54,222 bases of DNA from positions 1-54,222 of the forward strand of contig NZ_LVJR01000122.1 of assembly GCF_001617365.1 (NCBI RefSeq), given 5' to 3'. The notes below the pieces were generated by a model. That model worked only from the letters and a program-made list of their open reading frames with translations. It did not search any database and was not told where the DNA came from. Both the position numbers and the translations under genes were made by a program. Of this stretch, positions 17,402-26,395 are shown one piece after another. How positions within the stretch are numbered: position 1 is the first letter of the stretch; every line of letters begins with the position of its first letter. The stretch is from Rhodanobacter sp. FW104-R8 (GTDB lineage Bacteria > Pseudomonadota > Gammaproteobacteria > Xanthomonadales > Rhodanobacteraceae).

Positions 17402-19656
17402 GCGCGCAGCTCGCGCGGGCGCAGCGCCGGGCCGGAACTGCCGGCGTGGCCAGGCTCGTCGCCGCCGACACGCAGCGCGTTCAGCACCACCAGCAGCGAG
17501 CTCAGCGACATGCCGATCGCGGCCAGCCACGGCGTCACCAGGCCGAGCGCGGCGAACGGCACCGCGGCCAGGTTGTACCACAGCGACCAGCGCCGCCCCT
17601 GCTGCGTCACCCGCTGCACCTGGCGGGCGATGGCGCGGGCATCGGCCAGGCTGCCGAGGTGGCCGTCGAGCAGCAACAGGTCGGCGTGGGTCTGCGCCAG
17701 CCCGGTGCCCGAGGCCAGCGCGGCGGAGACGTCGGCGCCGGCCAGCACCGGGGCGTCGTTGCTGCCGTCGCCGACGGCGAGGGTGACGCGGCCTTCGGCG
17801 CGCGCCGCCTGCAGCCGGGCCAGCTTGTCCTCGGGCGACTGGCGCGCGTGCCGGTCGGCGACGCCGAGGCGCTCGGCCAGCGCGGCCACGCGGGATTCGT
17901 GGTCGCCGCTGGCGATGGCGACGGCGACGCCGTCGGCGCGCAGCGCGTCGAGCAGGCGGCGGGCCTCGGCGCGCGGCTGTTCGGCGAGGTGGAAGGCGGC
18001 GATTGCGCCATCGGCATCGGCCAGCACCAGCGCGTCGGCGAGGCCGGCCGGTGCAGCTGCGCCGGCCAGCGCCAGCGCGAAGTCGGCGCGGCCCAGCCGC
18101 AGCGCGCAGCCGTCGACCTCGCCGCTGATGCCGGCGCCGGCGCTGACCCGCACCGCTTGCGCCTGCAGCGGCAGCGCCCGTTGGCGGGCCGCGTCGGCGA
18201 GCGCGCGGGCCAGCGGGTGCGAACTCTCGTGGGCCAGCGCGTCGGCCAGCTGCAGCACCCGTTCCGGCGTGTCGCCGCGCAGGGGTTCGATGCCGCGGTG
18301 GTCCAGCTGCGGCACGCCGAGGGTGCCGGTCTTGTCGAACAGCGCGTAGTCGACCCGGGCCAGCGTGGCCAGTGCCTTGCCGTCGGCGACCAGCACGCCG
18401 CGCCCGGCCAGCACGCCGAGCGCGCGGGTGAGCGCGGCCGGGCGGGCCAGCGCGAACGAGCAGGGACAGGCCACCACCAGCACCGCCACCGCGGCCTCGA
18501 ATGCGCGCGACGGGTCGACCAGCAGCCAGCCCAGCGCGGTCAGCGCGGTCAGCGCCAGCACGCGGGCGACGAAGCGGCCGATCTCGCGGTCGCCCGGCGC
18601 CACCAGCGTGCGCGCCTGCCGCGCACGGGCAGCCAGCGCGCCCAGCCGCGCCGCCGCGGTGGCGGCGCCGCTGTGCTCCACGCGCAGTTCGGCCGGGCCG
18701 GACAGCAGCAGGCTGCCGGCGATCAGCCGTTCGCCGCGCTGGCGCCGTACCGGGCGCGACTCGCCCGACAGCAACGCCTCGTCCACCTGCACGCCGGGGC
18801 TTTCCAGCACGCCGTCCGCCGGCACCGCCTCGCCTTCGGCGACGTGCACGCGGTCGCCGGGCAGCAGGGCGATCGCGGCGACCGTTTCCAGCGCGCCGTC
18901 GCCGCGCCGTCGCTGCGCCAGCAGCGGCGTGGCGTCGATCACCGCGTCGCCGAGCGCGCCGCTGCGGTGGCGCGAGCGCAGCTCCACGTAGCGCCCGCCG
19001 AGCAGCAGGAACACGAACATGGCCACCGAATCGAAGTAGATCTCGCCGCTGCCGCGCAGCGTGTTGAACGCGCTGGCCAGGAACACCAGCAGCACCGCCA
19101 GCGCCACCGGCAGGTTGATGCCGAGCCGGCGCTCGCGCAGTTCGTGCACGGCGCCGCTGAAGAACGGCTGCGCCGAGTAGAACACCACCGGCAGGGTGGT
19201 CAGCAGGCCGAGCCAGCGGAACAGGCTGCGCGTGCTGAAGTCGACGAAATCGACCACGCCGATGTAGATCACGAAGGCGTACGTCATCACCTGCATCGAG
19301 CACATGCCGGCGACCAGCAGGTGCTTCAGCGCCTGGTGCTGCTCCCGCGCGCGGGCGTCGTCGATGCTGTCGCATTGCAGCGGCCGCGCCGGGCAGTGCG
19401 CGGCGTCGAAGTTGTCGAGCAGGGTCGGCAGTGGGGTGCGCCGGGCGTCCCACACCACCCGCACGCGCCGGGCGGGCCGGTCGATGGCGACGCGCCGCAC
19501 GCCGGGCAGGGCGCGGATCCGCTGCTCCAGCCACAGCACCTGGCGCGGGTCGTGCAGCGACTCGACCCGCAAGGCGATTTCGCTGCCGCCGTCACGGCGG
19601 GTGCGCACTACCTGCGCGGCGAGCTGCGGGTGAGCCCACGCCGCGTTCGCGTTCAT
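17398..19656 (-). CDS. ccoI: Cu-exporting P1B-type ATPase of cbb3 maturation (CcoI/FixI)
   Basis: A 752-residue P1B ATPase that delivers copper for the CcoN binuclear centre. Seen are ACPCSFALARP (membrane CPC, near 397), DKTGTLG (phosphorylated Asp, near 441), HPLARAL and GDGSNDAPVL (near 630). An N-terminal HMA-like domain precedes the helices, but where family members have GMxCxxC this protein reads VESLHDPRQVLWLEQ, so the cysteine pair is missing; a different pair, CPARPLQC, lies between that domain and the first helix. ATG 19656 overlaps the upstream stop (ATGA, 19653-19656) and the stop overlaps ccoS. Clear operon member. Confidence 0.93.
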   Translation of the reverse strand: MNANAAWAHPQLAAQVVRTRRDGGSEIALRVESLHDPRQVLWLEQRIRALPGVRRVAIDRPARRVRVVWDARRTPLPTLLDNFDAAHCPARPLQCDSIDDARAREQHQALKHLLVAGMCSMQVMTYAFVIYIGVVDFVDFSTRSLFRWLGLLTTLPVVFYSAQPFFSGAVHELRERRLGINLPVALAVLLVFLASAFNTLRGSGEIYFDSVAMFVFLLLGGRYVELRSRHRSGALGDAVIDATPLLAQRRRGDGALETVAAIALLPGDRVHVAEGEAVPADGVLESPGVQVDEALLSGESRPVRRQRGERLIAGSLLLSGPAELRVEHSGAATAAARLGALAARARQARTLVAPGDREIGRFVARVLALTALTALGWLLVDPSRAFEAAVAVLVVACPCSFALARPAALTRALGVLAGRGVLVADGKALATLARVDYALFDKTGTLGVPQLDHRGIEPLRGDTPERVLQLADALAHESSHPLARALADAARQRALPLQAQAVRVSAGAGISGEVDGCALRLGRADFALALAGAAAPAGLADALVLADADGAIAAFHLAEQPRAEARRLLDALRADGVAVAIASGDHESRVAALAERLGVADRHARQSPEDKLARLQAARAEGRVTLAVGDGSNDAPVLAGADVSAALASGTGLAQTHADLLLLDGHLGSLADARAIARQVQRVTQQGRRWSLWYNLAAVPFAALGLVTPWLAAIGMSLSSLLVVLNALRVGGDEPGHAGSSGPALRPRELRA

Positions 19657-19889
19657 CGCGGCGGGCCCGAGGTCGGGTCGTGCGGCGTGGCAGCGCTGTG
19701 CGGCGCGACCGGCACGCCGAACACGGTATGCGAGGTGTCCAGCGGCGTGTCGGCGTGGCGGGCGCCGAGCACGATCATCCAGACGCAGCCGGCCAGCGAC
19801 GCCAGGAAGACGGCGACGCCGAGCCACAGCACCGGCTGGCGATACCAGGTCGAGGCGCTGCGGATGGCGGGGTCATTGCCGGCTGGCAT
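19653..19889 (-). CDS. Short FixH/CcoH-like membrane protein
   Basis: A 78-residue protein with one membrane helix (about residues 19-42) and a short polar, proline-containing tail. Position between ccoP and ccoI and its topology match CcoH/FixH, but usual FixH proteins have about 150-170 residues, so the large periplasmic domain is absent. It overlaps ccoP by 17 bases and ccoI by four (ATGA). I infer a reduced CcoH that helps stabilise the oxidase; a different small membrane subunit is possible. Confidence 0.65.
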   Translation of the reverse strand: MPAGNDPAIRSASTWYRQPVLWLGVAVFLASLAGCVWMIVLGARHADTPLDTSHTVFGVPVAPHSAATPHDPTSGPPR

Positions 19890-20784
19890 CGCTGGTCTGG
19901 TGCGACTGGTGGTAGACGTAGGCGGCGAGCACGTGGATCTGTTCGTCGGACAGACGCGGGCTCCACGCCGGCATGTGGCCCTGGCGGCCCTCGCCGATGG
20001 TCTTCTCGATGTCGGCCACGCTGCCGCCGTGCAGCCATATGTGGTCGGTGAGGTTGGGTGCGCCCAGCGCCTGGTTGCCCTTGCCGTCGGCGCCGTGGCA
20101 GGCGGCACAGGTGGCGAACAGCGGCTGGCCGGCCGCGGCCTTGGCGGCATCGTGCGGCGAGCCGGACAGGCTGAGCACGTACTGCGCCAGGTTCTTCACG
20201 TTGTCCGCGCCGAGGCTGGCCCACGGCGGCATCACGCCGCTGCGGCCGTCGTGGATCGAAGTGGTGATGTCGCTGCCGCTGCCGCCGTAGAGCCAGTCGT
20301 TGTCGGTGAGGTCGGGGGCGCCCAGCGCCATGTTGCCCTTCGCGCTGCGCTGGTGGCAGGCGGCGCAGTTGTCCTCGAACAGCACCTTGCCCATCTGCAG
20401 CGCCTTGGGGTCGGCGGCCAGCTGCTCGACCGGATACAGCTTGAAGCGGTCCATCAGCGGTGCGAGTTCGGCCCGGTTGGCGGCCACGTGCCTGGCCAGC
20501 TCGTCGTGCGAGGTCCAGCCGAGCACGCCCTTGAAGTTGCCGAAGCCGGGGAACAGCGCCAGGTAGACGAAGCCGGCCACGAACATCGCGCCGGAGAACA
20601 GCACCCACCACATCGGCAGCGGGCGCACGCCTTCGCGCAGCACGCCATGGGCCCAGACGTGGCCGCTGGTGCCGTCGGGCAGGGTGGGGATCTTCGCGCG
20701 CGGTCCCCACAGGTACAGGAAGAACGTGATGCCCATGTTGAGCACCACCAGGAACATCACCCAAAACGACCATCCTGCGCTCAC
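19873..20784 (-). CDS. ccoP: cbb3 oxidase dihaem subunit CcoP
   Basis: A 303-residue membrane-anchored dihaem cytochrome c that passes electrons to CcoO/CcoN. Two N-terminal helices (residues 4-26 and about 58-80) precede two cytochrome c domains with CAACHQ (near 141) and CAACHG (near 228); MPPW and MPAW supply the distal methionines. The start is GTG 20784 (VSAGWSFW), overlapping the ccoQ stop as GTGA (20781-20784); no ATG in a suitable place exists. The large antisense open frames here are shadows. Confidence 0.95.
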   Translation of the reverse strand: MSAGWSFWVMFLVVLNMGITFFLYLWGPRAKIPTLPDGTSGHVWAHGVLREGVRPLPMWWVLFSGAMFVAGFVYLALFPGFGNFKGVLGWTSHDELARHVAANRAELAPLMDRFKLYPVEQLAADPKALQMGKVLFEDNCAACHQRSAKGNMALGAPDLTDNDWLYGGSGSDITTSIHDGRSGVMPPWASLGADNVKNLAQYVLSLSGSPHDAAKAAAGQPLFATCAACHGADGKGNQALGAPNLTDHIWLHGGSVADIEKTIGEGRQGHMPAWSPRLSDEQIHVLAAYVYHQSHQTSDASRQ

Positions 20785-20954
20785 GGGCGATCCTCCTCGA
20801 CGTCGGCTTCGGGCTCGTCTTCCATCGGCAGACGCGCCATGCGGTTGAACACGGGCTTGTGGTACTTGCGCCACGCCCAGACCCAGATGCCGATGAAGCT
20901 GAACATCATCAGCAGGATCAGCACCCCGGCGACATGCCCCCACACCGGGTTCAT
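20781..20954 (-). CDS. ccoQ: cbb3 oxidase small subunit CcoQ
   Basis: A 57-residue protein with a single membrane helix (residues 6-28, [15 protein letters not shown]), then [16 protein letters not shown] and an acidic C terminus, as in CcoQ/FixQ. It stabilises the oxidase, particularly CcoP association. It overlaps ccoO upstream (ATGA, 20951-20954) and ccoP downstream (GTGA). Too short to stand out in ORF finding, but its place and composition are diagnostic. Confidence 0.92.
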   Translation of the reverse strand: MNPVWGHVAGVLILLMMFSFIGIWVWAWRKYHKPVFNRMARLPMEDEPEADVEEDRP

Positions 20955-21601
20955 GGCGCACCTCCGGCGCTGGCCGGCGCGGCGGCCGGATCCGCTTCGT
21001 TGCGGATGCCGAGGCCCTGCAGGTACGCAATCAGCGCCTCCATCTCGGTCTTGCCTTCCACCGCGGCGGGTGCAGCGGCGATGTCGGCGTCGGAGTACGG
21101 GTCGCCCAGCTTGCGCAGGACGCGCATGCGCGCCTGGATGTCGGCGGCATCGAGTTTCTTCCCGGCCAGCCACGGGTAGCCGGGCATGTTCGACTGCGGC
21201 ACGACCTGGCGCGGGTTCATCAGGTGCATGCGCTGCCAGTCGTCGGAGTACTTGCCGCCGACGCGGGCCAGGTCCGGACCGGTGCGCTTGGAGCCCCACT
21301 GGAACGGACGGTCGTAGACCGATTCGGAGGCCACCGAGTAGTGGCCGTAGCGCTGGGTCTCGAAGCGCAGCGCGCGGATCATCTGCGAGTGGCACAGGTA
21401 GCAGCCCTCGCGCACGTAGACGTCCTTGCCGGCCAGCCGCAGCGGGTCGTACGGATGCACCCCGGGCGGCGCCTTCAGCGAGTGCGCCTCGACGAACAGC
21501 GGGGTGATCTCGGCCAGCCCGCCCAGCGACACCATGATCGCGATGCCGATGCCGAGCAGGCCGGCGTGTTTCTCGATTGCTTCGAAATGCTTGTAGGCCA
21601 T
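20951..21601 (-). CDS. ccoO: cbb3 oxidase monohaem subunit CcoO
   Basis: A 216-residue membrane-bound cytochrome c. The N-terminal helix (about residues 15-37) is followed by [18 protein letters not shown] with the CxxCH haem site near 70, [13 protein letters not shown], and [10 protein letters not shown] with the axial methionine. It takes electrons from CcoP and passes them to CcoN. ATG 21601. An unusual 127-base gap containing a hairpin separates it from ccoN, while all later genes overlap. Confidence 0.96.
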   Translation of the reverse strand: MAYKHFEAIEKHAGLLGIGIAIMVSLGGLAEITPLFVEAHSLKAPPGVHPYDPLRLAGKDVYVREGCYLCHSQMIRALRFETQRYGHYSVASESVYDRPFQWGSKRTGPDLARVGGKYSDDWQRMHLMNPRQVVPQSNMPGYPWLAGKKLDAADIQARMRVLRKLGDPYSDADIAAAPAAVEGKTEMEALIAYLQGLGIRNEADPAAAPASAGGAP

Positions 21602-21624
21602 GGTGTGAGCTCTACTTGAAGAGT

Positions 21625-21642
21625 GCGGCCATGGATGGCCGC
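21625..21642. repeat. Hairpin in the ccoN-ccoO gap
   Basis: GCGGCCAT-GG-ATGGCCGC is a perfect 8-base inverted repeat in the only real gap of the cco locus. With no T-run it is unlikely to be a strong terminator; it could set mRNA stability or processing between the ccoN and ccoO messages. Confidence 0.55.
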
Positions 21643-21728
21643 TGTTGGATTTGCCGGGCCGGCTTGCCGCCACGCAAGAGGGACTTGATCGAAGCGGCGA
21701 TCATGGACGAGCGCATCAGTCGGCTCCC

Positions 21729-23195
21729 TCAACCGGCGGCGGGCAGGGGGGCCGGTACCTGGTGCGGCGCCGGTTCGGGCACCGGCACCGGGATCGGCTT
21801 GATCAGCCGCGCCCGCGCATCCGCCGCGGTGTGCCACAGGTTCCACGCCATCACCACCATGCCCGACAGGATCAGCACGCCGCCCATCCAGCGGATCAGG
21901 TACATCGGCTTGATCGCGATCAGGCTGTCCAGGAAGCCGTAGGTGAGCGCGCCGTCGGGCTGGGTGGCGCGCCACATCAGGCCCTCGGTGACGCCGGCGG
22001 TCCACATCGCGCCCACGTACAGCAGGGTACCCATCATGTGCAGCCAGAAATGCACTTCCATACCCTTGTGCGAATACATCTCCGGGCGGCCCAGGGCGCG
22101 CGGCGCCATTGCGTACAGCGAACCGATGGTGATCATCGCCACCCAGCCCAGCGAGCCGGAATGCACGTGGGCGATCGTCCAGTCGGTGTAGTGCGACAGC
22201 GAATTCACCGTCTTGATCGCCATCATCGAGCCTTCGAAGGTGGCGGCGGCGTAGAACACCAGCGACATCACCATGAACTTCGCGGCGGGGTCGCTCTTCA
22301 GCCTGTACCAGGAGCCGTTGAAGGTGAGCAGGCCGTTCGCCGCCGAGCCCCAGCTGGGCATCAGCAGCACCAGCGAGAACGCCATGCCGACCGACTGCAC
22401 CCAGTCGGGCAGCGCGGTGTACATCAGGTGGTGCGAGCCGGCCCACATGTAGACCGAGATCAGCGCCCAGAAATTGACGATCGAGAAGCGGTAGCTCCAC
22501 AGCGGTTGCTGCGCCTGGCGCGGCACGAAGTAGTACATCATGCCGAGGAAGCCGGCGGTGAGGAAGAACGCCACCGCGTTGTGGCCGTACCACCACTGCA
22601 CCATCGCGTCGACCACGCCGGAGTAGATCGGGTAGGACTTGGTCATCGACACCGGCAGGGCGAGGTTGTTGACGATGTGCAGCAGGCCCACCGCGATGAT
22701 GAACGCGCCGTAGTACCAGTTCGCCACGTAGATGTGCTTGATGCGCCGGCGCGCCAGGCTGCCGAAGAACACCACGCCGAAGCTCACCCACACCACCGCG
22801 ATCAGGATGTCGACGAACCATTCCGGCTCGGCGTATTCCTTACTCTGGGTGATGCCCAGCGGCATCGTGGTCATCGCCAGCACGCAGACCAGCTGCCAGC
22901 CCCAGAACGTGAAGGCGGCCAGGTTCTTGAAGGCCAGCCGTGCGTGGCCGGTGCGCTGTACCACGTAATAGCAGGTGCCCATCAGCGCCGAGCCGCCGAA
23001 GGCGAAGATCACGCCGAACGTGTGGTCGGGGCGGATGCGGCTGAAGGTCAGCCAGGGGATGTCGAAATTCAGCGCGGGCCACATCAGTTCGGCGGCGGCG
23101 TAGACGCCGACCGACATGCCGATGATGCCCCACACGGCCGCGGCCAGCAGGAACTGGCGCACGACCTTGTCGTTGTAATACTCGGTGTTCGGCAT
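21729..23195 (-). CDS. ccoN: cbb3 oxidase catalytic subunit CcoN
   Basis: A 488-residue integral membrane protein with about twelve helices, the haem-copper catalytic subunit that reduces O2 with high affinity. Typical stretches are [40 protein letters not shown] (haem/copper histidine helix), [19 protein letters not shown] and [13 protein letters not shown] 23195 (MPNTEYYN) is chosen over upstream codons because family similarity begins there. It heads the ccoNOQPHIS locus. A candidate FNR/ANR box lies 55-68 bases upstream of the start, consistent with oxygen-controlled expression. Confidence 0.97.
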   Translation of the reverse strand: MPNTEYYNDKVVRQFLLAAAVWGIIGMSVGVYAAAELMWPALNFDIPWLTFSRIRPDHTFGVIFAFGGSALMGTCYYVVQRTGHARLAFKNLAAFTFWGWQLVCVLAMTTMPLGITQSKEYAEPEWFVDILIAVVWVSFGVVFFGSLARRRIKHIYVANWYYGAFIIAVGLLHIVNNLALPVSMTKSYPIYSGVVDAMVQWWYGHNAVAFFLTAGFLGMMYYFVPRQAQQPLWSYRFSIVNFWALISVYMWAGSHHLMYTALPDWVQSVGMAFSLVLLMPSWGSAANGLLTFNGSWYRLKSDPAAKFMVMSLVFYAAATFEGSMMAIKTVNSLSHYTDWTIAHVHSGSLGWVAMITIGSLYAMAPRALGRPEMYSHKGMEVHFWLHMMGTLLYVGAMWTAGVTEGLMWRATQPDGALTYGFLDSLIAIKPMYLIRWMGGVLILSGMVVMAWNLWHTAADARARLIKPIPVPVPEPAPHQVPAPLPAAG

Positions 23196-23515
23196 GGGCT
23201 TCCCCGGGAAGATATCAGCGCATTCTGGCGCGAAGCATGGATCGCCATCATGACTTCGATCAAGCGGCTGCGGCAATCCGCCTCCATCCCCTGCGGCGGC
23301 CCCCCCTGCGGGCGGCCGCCCGATACTGCCGAACGGCGCGTCGAGGGATTGTGCAGGCATTTCATGGCGACGCCCTCGCTGCTGCCGGAGCGGCCTGATC
23401 CGGTGCATGTCCCGGCGGTGCCGGCGTGCGCCGATTTGTCACAGGAGGACAGGCACGATCGGGTATCCTTGTTGCATCGCTGCGAGCCGTCGCGGCCTGC
23501 ATTCCGGTTGATTCC
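23196..23515. other. Divergent ccoN/ispG intergenic region
   Basis: A 320-base region without a gene. It holds the candidate FNR/ANR box and ccoN promoter at its left end. A very GC-rich stretch with G/C runs lies at 23285-23325, and the ispG promoter must lie to its right. No RNA gene is recognised. Confidence 0.6.
23250..23263 (-). promoter_or_regulatory. Candidate FNR/ANR box of ccoN
   Basis: On the plus strand the site reads ATGAC-TTCG-ATCAA, matching the FNR consensus TTGAT-N4-ATCAA in eight of ten informative bases. A possible -10 element, CAGAAT on the minus strand at 23227-23222, would put the transcript start near 23215, centring the box at about -41.5, the class II activator position. 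Both assignments are by eye. Confidence 0.5.
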
Positions 23516-24775
23516 ATGAGTGAGATCGCTGCACAGAAACCGCGTCCGGCCGCGCCGGCGCTCCGCCGGCCCAGCGTGGCCGTGCAGATCGGCAAGGTGA
23601 AGGTGGGGGGCGGCGCGCCGGTGGTGGTGCAGTCGATGACCAACACCGACACCGAGGACCCGGCCAGCACCGCGAAGCAGATCGCCGAACTGGCCCGCGC
23701 CGGCTCCGAGCTGGTGCGCATCACGGTGAACACGCCGGCCGCCGCCGCCGCGGTGCCGCGGATCGCCGAGCGGCTGGCGATGATGGGCGTGGACGTGCCG
23801 ATCGTGGGCGACTTCCACTACAACGGCCACCAGCTGCTGGAGCGCGAGCCGGCCTGCGCCGAGGCGCTGGCGAAGTACCGCATCAACCCCGGCAACGTCG
23901 GCTTCGGCAAGAAGAGGGACAGCCAGTTCGGCGCGATCATCGAGAAGGCGATCCAGTACGGCAAGCCGGTGCGCATCGGCGCGAACTGGGGTTCGCTGGA
24001 CCAGGGCATGCTCACCGCGCTGATGGACGAGAACGCCCATCGCGCCGATCCGTGGGACGCCTCGCACGTGGCGCGCGAGGCGCTGATCCGCTCGGCGCTG
24101 GATTCGGCCGCGCTGGCCGAGAAGATCGGCCTGCCGCGCGAGCGCATCATCCTGTCGTGCAAGGTGTCCGGCGTGCAGGAGCTGATCGCGGTGTACCGCG
24201 ACCTCGCCGCGCGCTGCGACTACGCGCTGCACCTGGGACTCACCGAGGCCGGCATGGGTTCCAAGGGCATCACCGCGTCCAGCGCCGCGCTGGCGGTGCT
24301 GCTGCAGGAAGGCATCGGCGACACCATCCGCATCTCACTCACGCCGGAACCGGGCGCTTCGCGCACCGGCGAGGTGATCGTGGCGCAGGAGCTGCTGCAG
24401 ACCATGGGGCTGCGCTCGTTCACGCCGCTGGTCACCGCCTGCCCGGGCTGCGGCCGCACCACCAGCGAGTTCTTCCAGGAGCTGGCCAAGACCGTGCAGG
24501 AACATGTGCGCGAACAGATGCCGGTGTGGCGCATCAAGTACGACGGCGTGGAGAACCTCACCCTGGCGGTGATGGGCTGCATCGTCAACGGCCCGGGCGA
24601 GTCCAAGCACGCCAACATCGGCATCTCGCTGCCCGGCAACGGCGAGGCGCCGGCAGCACCGGTGTTCATCGATGGCGAGAAGGCGATGACCCTGCGCGGC
24701 GACAACATCGCAAACGAGTTCGTGGGCATCCTGGACGACTACGTGGCCCGCAAGTATGCGGCGCGCGCCGGCTGA
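23516..24775 (+). CDS. ispG: 4-Hydroxy-3-methylbut-2-enyl diphosphate synthase IspG (GcpE)
   Basis: A 419-residue enzyme of the MEP isoprenoid pathway; it converts methylerythritol cyclodiphosphate to HMBPP. Seen are [35 protein letters not shown], and the [4Fe-4S] cysteines in [10 protein letters not shown] (near 308) and [14 protein letters not shown] 23516 (MSEIAAQK) begins just before the family homology; the frame is open for 30 codons upstream with unlikely composition. Length is normal. Confidence 0.97.
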   Translation: MSEIAAQKPRPAAPALRRPSVAVQIGKVKVGGGAPVVVQSMTNTDTEDPASTAKQIAELARAGSELVRITVNTPAAAAAVPRIAERLAMMGVDVPIVGDFHYNGHQLLEREPACAEALAKYRINPGNVGFGKKRDSQFGAIIEKAIQYGKPVRIGANWGSLDQGMLTALMDENAHRADPWDASHVAREALIRSALDSAALAEKIGLPRERIILSCKVSGVQELIAVYRDLAARCDYALHLGLTEAGMGSKGITASSAALAVLLQEGIGDTIRISLTPEPGASRTGEVIVAQELLQTMGLRSFTPLVTACPGCGRTTSEFFQELAKTVQEHVREQMPVWRIKYDGVENLTLAVMGCIVNGPGESKHANIGISLPGNGEAPAAPVFIDGEKAMTLRGDNIANEFVGILDDYVARKYAARAG

Positions 24776-24863
24776 GGCACGGGTCACAGCCTTTGCGTTC
24801 ACGCTACTACACACTGCGCGCGGCCTGCAGCCGCAGGCCTGACGCATCGCCGGAGCCACGCGA

Positions 24864-25664
24864 GTGACGATCAGCCCACCGTTCCGTACGGCCTCGGTCT
24901 ACGTGCTGGTGTCCACGCTGTGGATCTGGCTCTCCGACCGCGCGCTGGACCTGCTGGTGCAGGGGCAGGCCGAGCTGTCCTTCCTGCAGAGCGTCAAGGG
25001 CATCGTGTTCGTGCTGACCACCGGCGCGCTGCTGTACTGGATGACCGGCCGCGACCTGCACCGGCTGGAGGCTGCCAACCGGACCCTGCTGGAAGGCCAC
25101 CGGCAGACGCTGGGTGCGCTGGTGTCGGCCATGGACGTCCGCCACCGCGAGACGGGCGACCACTCGGACCGGGTGATGCGCATGGCCACGGGCCTGGCGC
25201 GGCTGGCCGGCGTGCATGGCGAGGCGCTGCGCAACCTGAGCTTCGGCGCGTTGCTGCACGACATCGGCAAACTGGGCTTGCCGGACGCGGTACTGGTCAA
25301 GCCGGGCAGGCTGGACGACGACGAGATGGCGGTGGTGCGCCAGCACCCGCGGCTAGGCTACGAGCTGATGCAGCAGGTGGATTTCCTGCGCGGGGCCAGC
25401 GACATCCCGCACAGCCACCACGAACGCTGGGACGGCAGCGGCTACCCCCAGGGCCTGCGCGGCGAGGCGATTCCGCTGGCCGCGCGCATTTTCAGCGTGG
25501 TGGATATATGGGACGCGCTGATCACCGCGCGCGTGTACAAGCCGGCGTGGCCGGAGGCGGACGTGCTGGAGTACCTGCGCGCCGCCGCCGGCAGCCAGCT
25601 CGATCCGGACCTGGTGGCGCTGTTCCTGGAAAACTACGACGAGCTCAAGGCACTTGCTCGCTGA
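24864..25664 (+). CDS. Membrane-anchored HD-GYP cyclic-di-GMP phosphodiesterase
   Basis: A 266-residue protein. Two N-terminal helices (about 8-26 and 40-62) have little between them, so there is no obvious periplasmic sensor. The HD-GYP domain (from about 80) keeps GDHSDRV, LLHDIGKLGLPD (HD near 132), RQHPRLGYEL, SHHERWDGSGYPQGL (185-200) and VVDIWDAL. All metal ligands and the GYP signature are present, so it should hydrolyse cyclic di-GMP. The start is GTG 24864, 88 bases after ispG; the hydrophobic N terminus directly follows it. Confidence 0.9.
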   Translation: MTISPPFRTASVYVLVSTLWIWLSDRALDLLVQGQAELSFLQSVKGIVFVLTTGALLYWMTGRDLHRLEAANRTLLEGHRQTLGALVSAMDVRHRETGDHSDRVMRMATGLARLAGVHGEALRNLSFGALLHDIGKLGLPDAVLVKPGRLDDDEMAVVRQHPRLGYELMQQVDFLRGASDIPHSHHERWDGSGYPQGLRGEAIPLAARIFSVVDIWDALITARVYKPAWPEADVLEYLRAAAGSQLDPDLVALFLENYDELKALAR

Positions 25665-25666
25665 GG

Positions 25667-26395
25667 TCAGTGGCCGGCGCAGGGCTGGATCAGCCGCGGG
25701 GTGAGGCCGGCCCAGCTGCCGTCCGGTCCCGCCAGCCGGCCGAGTCGGGCGACTTCCTGCAGGAACTGCCCGCGCGGCATCTCGACGGCGCCGAGGCCAA
25801 GCGTGTGCGCATTGCTGACCTGGGCGTCGAGCAGCGGGAAATCCATCGCGTGCAGCAGCCGCGCCAGCGCGACCAGGGCCAGCTTCGAGCCGCCGCTCTC
25901 GGCGCTGAACATCGACTCGCCGCAGAACAGCCGGCCGACCGCCACGCCGTAGATGCCGCCGACCAGCCGTTCGCCGTCCCACACCTCGACGCTGTGCGCA
26001 TGGCCCAGCTTGTGCAGCCGCACGTAGGCGTCGATCATCGCCGGCACCAGCCAGGTGCCGCTGTCGCGGGTGCGCGGCGCGGCGCAGGCGCGGACCACCT
26101 GCTCGAAGGCATGGTCGAGGCTCAGCCGCCAGCGTTTGCCGGCGAGCTGGCGGCGCAGGCTGCGGTTGATCCGCAGCGTCGCTGTAGAAAACAGGCAGCG
26201 CGGGTCGGGCGACCACCACAGGATCGGTTCGCCCTCGCCGTACCACGGGAAGATGCCTTGCCGGTACGCCGCCAGCAACCGCCGCGGCGACAGGTCGCCG
26301 CCGAACGCGAGCAGGCCGTTCGGCTCAGCCAGCGCGCAGCCCGGATCGGGAAAGCGATCCGGATCGTCGGGATCCAGCAGCGGCAGGTGCATCAT
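25667..26395 (-). CDS. aat: Leucyl/phenylalanyl-tRNA-protein transferase
   Basis: A 242-residue enzyme that adds Leu or Phe to proteins with N-terminal Lys/Arg (N-end rule). Typical segments are GLLAFGGDLSPRRLLAAYRQGIFPWY, LWWSPDPR, DSGTWLVPAMIDAYVRLH and GESMFSAESGGSKLAL. Two successive ATG codons (26395 and 26392) may start it; the first overlaps the stop of the upstream acyltransferase gene (ATGA), so the two are coupled. Its stop is two bases from the HD-GYP stop (convergent). In E. coli aat also lies close to trxB. Confidence 0.96.
   Translation of the reverse strand: MMHLPLLDPDDPDRFPDPGCALAEPNGLLAFGGDLSPRRLLAAYRQGIFPWYGEGEPILWWSPDPRCLFSTATLRINRSLRRQLAGKRWRLSLDHAFEQVVRACAAPRTRDSGTWLVPAMIDAYVRLHKLGHAHSVEVWDGERLVGGIYGVAVGRLFCGESMFSAESGGSKLALVALARLLHAMDFPLLDAQVSNAHTLGLGAVEMPRGQFLQEVARLGRLAGPDGSWAGLTPRLIQPCAGH

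Noticed and set aside
17446-21507. 1353-codon open frame antisense to ccoI, ccoH, ccoP and ccoQ
   Set aside because: It covers several well-recognised genes on the other strand and has low-complexity composition. Its length is explained by the scarcity of stops in GC-rich antisense frames.
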